Source: Euperipatoides rowelli
Lineage: Eukaryota > Onychophora > Udeonychophora > Euonychophora > Peripatopsidae
Length of the DNA stretch: 12,133 bases
NCBI GenBank assembly: GCA_003024985.2
Contig: PXIH01S0005292.1
Direction: 5' to 3' (one strand)
Shown here: positions 9,673 through 12,133 of the stretch, in pieces
Numbering within the stretch: the stretch's first letter is position 1
Layout of the letters: each line of letters starts with the position of its first letter
Position numbers and translations under genes: made by a program
The notes under the pieces: model-generated
What the model saw: only the letters and a program-made list of their open reading frames with translations
Databases searched by the model: none
Told to the model about the DNA's origin: nothing

Positions 9673-9756
9673 ATGTCCAGGTGTCTGAGAAATGTCCAGG
9701 TGTCTGAGAAATGTCCAGGTATCTGAGAAATGTCCAGGTGTCTGAGGAATGTCTAG
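9661..9756 (+). repeat. 19-bp contracted sub-array (AAATGTCCAGGTGTCTGAG)
   Basis: GGTGTCTGAG cores (one GGTATCTGAG) lie at 9661, 9680, 9699, 9718, 9737 and 9756, all 19 bp apart, after which spacing returns to 21 bp (9777). The unit is the TCTGAGAG variant lacking two bases (AGAGGAATG to AGAAATG). Identical shortened units in tandem mean the 2-bp deletion came first and the shortened unit was then amplified. Confidence 0.92.
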
Positions 9757-10079
9757 GTGTCTGAGAGGAATGTCCAGGTGTCTGAGAGGAATGTCCAAGT
9801 GTCTGAGAAGAATGTATTGGTGTTTGAGAGTTATGACATTGTCTGAGAGTCCATGTGTCTGAGAGGAATTTTCAGGTGTCCTGGTATCAAATGAATGTCC
9901 AAGTATCAGAGAAATATCCAGATGTCAGAGAGTAATTTAGCACTGGTGTCAGAGAGTAATGTCCAAATGTTAAAGAGTAATGTCCAGGTATCAATGTGTG
10001 ATATCCAGGTGTCAATGTGTGATGTCCAGGTGTCAAAGAATGATGTCCAGGTGTCAATTAGTGATGTCCATGAGTCAAT

Positions 10080-10655
10080 GTTTAATTGTCCAGGTGTCAC
10101 AGAGAAATGTCCAGGTGTCACAGTAATATCCAGCTGTGACTGTGACAGAGAAATGTCCAGCTGTCACAGAGGAATGTACAGGCATCTCAGAGGAATGTTG
10201 TGGTGTTCTTGGAGACATGTCCAGGTATCTGAGAGGAATGTCAAAGAGGAATGTCCAGGTGTCACAGAGAAATGTCCAGCTATTACAGAGGAATGCCCAG
10301 TTGTCACAGGAATCTCCAGCTTTCACAGAGAAATGTCTAGCTCTAACAAGAAAGTTCAGCCATCACAGAGGAATGCCCAGCTATCACAGAGGAATATCCA
10401 GCTGTCACAGAAGAATGTCCAGGTGTCACAGAGGAATGTTTTGGTGTTAAAGAGGAATTTCTGGGTGTCAAAGTTGTGCATCTGGTGTCAAAGAGGAACA
10501 TCCCAGGTTCAAAGATGAATGTATGGATGTCAAACATTATTGTCCGGATCAAACAATAATGTCTGGTGTATCAAACAGTAGCATCCGGGTGTCAAACATT
10601 AATGTCTGGGTGTCAAACAGTAACATCCGGGTGTCAATCAGTAATGTCCCGGTGT
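10080..10655 (+). repeat. Cassette E: leader, long TCACAG block, GGAACATC and CAAACAG blocks
   Basis: The leader GTTTAATTGTCC at 10080-10091 follows AGTGATG units. The longest TCACAG block follows (about 10095-10440), many units reading CAGCTGTCACAG or CAGCTATCACAG and ending GAGGAATG. GGAACATC units (about 10494-10502) and CAAACA units at 10531, 10550, 10572, 10593 and 10614 complete the order seen in cassettes A-D. Confidence 0.78.
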
Positions 10656-10878
10656 CAAAGAGTAACATCCAGGTGTCAAAGAGTAACATTCAGGTCTAAA
10701 AGGGTAATGTCCAGTGGCAAAGAGTAACATCCAGTCTCAAATAATAATAATGTCAACTGTCAAAACTAATGTCCAGGTGTCAAAGACTTATTCATGCCCA
10801 AGTGTCAATTTCAATTTGTAATGGCCAGGTGTCAAAATGTGTCAGGTGTCAAACAGTAATGTCCAGGTGTAATATAAT

Positions 10879-11065
10879 ATGTCCAGGTGTCTAAGTTTGA
10901 TGCGCCAGGTGTCAATGTTTGATGTCCAAGTGTCAATGTTTAATGTCCAGGTGTCAAAGTTTGATGTCCAGCTGTCAAAGAGTGATGCCCAGGTTTCAAA
11001 GAGTGCTGCCAGGTGTCAACGAGTGATGTCCAGGTGTCAAAGAGTGATGTCCAAGTGTCAACAAG
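10879..11065 (+). repeat. TTTGATG/AGTGATG variant block
   Basis: Successive units carry TCAATGTTTGATG, TCAAAGTTTGATG and TCAAAGAGTGATG. AGTGATG-type units also occur at about 985-1240, 1965-2090, 3750-3890, 4385-4530, 6245-6300, 7280-7375, 9250-9310 and 9970-10070. In several places (5400, 7375, 10070) they sit just before a TTTAATTGTCC-type leader; here no leader follows and ordinary TCAAAGAGTAATG units run to the array end. Confidence 0.65.
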
Positions 11066-11321
11066 CAATGTCAAGCTGTCAAAGAGTAATGCCTAGGTGT
11101 CAAACATAATTACCAGGTGTCAAAAAGTAGTGCCCAGGTGTCAAAGAGCAATGTCATGTGTCAAAGAGTAATGCCCAGGTATCAAAAAGTAGTGCCCAGG
11201 TGTCAAAGAGTAATGTCATGTGTCAAAGAGTAATGCCCAGGTGTCAAACAGTAATGTCCAAATGTGAGAGTAATGTTCAGGTGTCAAAAAATAATGTCCA
11301 GATGTCAAAGGGTAATGTCCA

Positions 11322-11342
11322 GTCTTTAGTAATAGTCATGAG
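11322..11342 (+). repeat. Right-end remnant of the 13-bp repeat
   Basis: One full 13-bp unit, GTCTTTAGTAATA (11322-11334), and a partial one, GTCATGAG (11335-11342), follow directly on the last truncated 21-bp unit. The full unit differs by one base from the last left-hand 13-bp unit, GTCTTTAGTAACA at 227-239. The 21-bp array is therefore bracketed by the same 13-bp variant on both sides. Confidence 0.8.
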
Positions 11343-11732
11343 CTGGGCTCCTACCTTCTAATTTGGGTCTTGGGAAAGGAAAATTTAGGTGGGGCCCCTA
11401 CACCTTTTTGATGAGGTTCTCTGTGTTAATGAAGCTTTTTTTTTTGGATGTATGGATGTTTGTTTTACCTTTGATGGACCTGTAATACTCTTGTCTAGGC
11501 CTACAGAGCCACTTGAGTGTGAAGATTTTTATTATTTTTCTTGTGCATGAAGATTTGATAAGCTTTTTTTATTTAGTTGTATGGAGGTTTTATTGACCTT
11601 TGCCTCGCCTTTTCCCACACCCTCATCACCCTTGTTATAACTATGGAGTTTCATCATACATGGCCCCCCCCCTGAACCTGGGCCCTGGAACTATAGTGCA
11701 ACCAACCCTCCACTCTGTGAGCACCCTGGTTT
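11343..11732. other. Low-copy right flank without a recognisable gene
   Basis: This is AT-leaning non-satellite sequence with a T10 run (11436-11445) and a C9 run (11664-11672). I see no convincing open frame, RNA gene or promoter. The only internal structure is the imperfect duplication listed separately. It is most likely intergenic or intronic. Confidence 0.6.
11432..11604 (+). repeat. Imperfect direct duplication, offset about 128 bp
   Basis: AAGCTTTTTTTT, then GTATGGATGTTT and TTACCTTTG (11432-11473) recur as AAGCTTTTTTTA, then GTATGGAGGTTT and TGACCTTTG (11560-11602). The two segments of about 43 bp are the clearest matching parts; the DNA between them also has a GAAGATTT doublet (11521 and 11549). 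It may be a decayed tandem duplication or pieces of an old dispersed repeat. Confidence 0.55.
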
Positions 11733-12088
11733 GTGAGTGGCGGAAATATATACAGTAAGTTCAATAATGTTAGTTCTTAATGCTGTGGAAATCTTTCAAC
11801 ATTGCATATAATTCTGGGCCATGTGGGACGATGAGACAATGTTAGTTGGGTGAGGGAAGGAATATACACAGTAAGCTCAATGTTAGTTCTTGATCTGAAA
11901 ATCTTTCAACATTAAATATAATATGATTCTGGGGTAAGAAAGGGGAGGAGGAGAGAATGTTAGTTGGAGGGGGGGGGGTGATTTATATAATAAGCTCAAT
12001 ACTGTTAGTTTTCATTGCTGGGGAAAACCTTTCAACATTGGATATCATTCTGGGGATAGAGGGAGGAGGAGAGAATGTTAGTTTGGGG
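11733..12088 (+). repeat. Three diverged copies of a repeat of about 120 bp
   Basis: Copies run about 11733-11849, 11850-11977 and 11978-12088. Each has, in order, GTGAG or GTGAT, a TATA-like A/T stretch, TAAGTTCAA or TAAGCTCAA (11756, 11872, 11991), GTTAGTT, CTTTCAACATT, ATATAATTCTGGG or a variant, a purine run GGGAGGAGGAGAG in copies 2 and 3, and AATGTTAGTT. A G10 run (11969-11978) lies at the copy 2/3 junction. This repeat is unrelated to the 21-bp unit. A fourth copy may begin at 12089. Confidence 0.85.
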
Positions 12089-12133
12089 CAGGAGTTATGT
12101 ATTTAAGTGTTTATGTGTGTGTTTATGGTGTGT
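12089..12133. repeat. TG/T-rich low-complexity tail
   Basis: The last bases are a GTTTATG/TGTGTG-rich simple sequence cut by the window edge. The beginning (GGAGTTATGTATTTAAG) may be the start of a fourth degenerate copy of the repeat to the left. Confidence 0.5.

Larger units (their letters stand above)
240..11321 (+). repeat. 21-bp satellite/minisatellite array, roughly 520-530 degenerate units
   Basis: The whole interval is built from one 21-bp unit: GTCCAGGT followed by GTCAAAGAGTAAT. The first unit is 240-260. Individual units diverge at several positions: CAGGTGTC/CAGGCATC/CAGCTGTC/CTGGGTGTC, then TCAAAGAG/TCAGAGAG/TCTGAGAG/TCACAGAG/TCAAACAG, then TAATG/CAATG/GAATG/TGATG. Units of 18-20 or 22-25 bp interrupt the register. 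All units point the same way; I saw no inverted block. The plus strand is purine-rich with G about twice C (consensus 7 A, 6 G, 5 T, 3 C), and the consensus has no CpG. Frameshifting indels and changes at every codon position argue against coding. The sequence alone does not show whether it is centromeric, subtelomeric or interstitial. Confidence 0.96.

Noticed and set aside
9895-10518. Longest open frame (207 codons, plus strand), a possible repetitive protein
   Set aside because: It lies wholly inside the 21-bp array, its start and end are set by indels, it switches heptad type where the register shifts, and overlapping frames on both strands are also open. It has no signal peptide, no recognisable domain and no flanking signals.
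240-11321. CRISPR array
   Set aside because: The units are contiguous with no unique spacers, diverge freely, and have no cas genes or leader; the setting looks eukaryotic.
240-11321. Mobile element or viral origin of the array
   Set aside because: I see no terminal repeats, target-site duplication, transposase, integrase or reverse-transcriptase-like sequence. The near-identical 13-bp units at both edges are better explained as host repeat than as a target duplication.
11745-11765. Splice donor (GTAAGT at 11755-11760) and TATA-like stretch at 11745
   Set aside because: Both lie in a repeated motif; the other two copies have GTAAGC or lose the GT. No exon or open frame is seen upstream.
11931-11978. 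G-quadruplex from GGGG tracts and the G10 run
   Set aside because: Only two compact G4 tracts precede a long loop to the G10 run, so a stable structure is uncertain; it is treated as low-complexity sequence.

Overview
The window is almost entirely repetitive DNA and holds no gene I can support. It looks like a slice of a eukaryotic (probably animal) genome. The evidence is about 11 kb of degenerate tandem repeat with a short unit, AT-leaning non-coding flanks with homopolymer runs (T10, C9, G10), and no operon-like coding, tRNA or rRNA. I cannot name the species or phylum from the sequence.

Layout: positions 1-24 are a short non-repeat edge. Positions 25-239 are a tandem array of a 13-bp unit (GTCTTGAGTAATA). 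Positions 240-11321 are one long array of a 21-bp unit, an 8-bp part GTCCAGGT followed by a 13-bp part GTCAAAGAGTAAT, about 520-530 units long. At 11322-11342 the 13-bp unit reappears and then the repeats stop, so the 21-bp array sits between two pieces of the same 13-bp repeat. Positions 11343-11732 are low-copy AT-rich DNA with one imperfect internal duplication. Positions 11733-12088 hold three diverged copies of an unrelated repeat of about 120 bp, followed by a TG/T-rich tail.

Inside the 21-bp array the units are not randomly mixed. Variants cluster in blocks (TCAAAGAGTAATG, AGCAATG with GGCATC, TCTGAGAGGAATG, AGTGATG, TCACAG with CAGCTG, GGAACATCTGG, CAAACAGTAATG). The blocks recur in the same order about every 2.4 kb, which makes a higher-order repeat. 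Two nearly full copies lie next to each other (1481-4005 and 4006-6310); partial or rearranged copies lie on both sides. A recognisable cassette (TTTAATTGTCC leader, TCACAG block, GGAACATC block, CAAACAG block) occurs five times. Smaller duplications of different ages overlie this: a tandem 312-bp duplication, a 19-bp contracted sub-array, and 3- and 4-copy runs of identical units.

The many open frames exist because the unit is 21 bp (seven codons) and its consensus has few stops; they are repeat shadows, not genes. The interest lies in how the satellite is organised and how it evolved.
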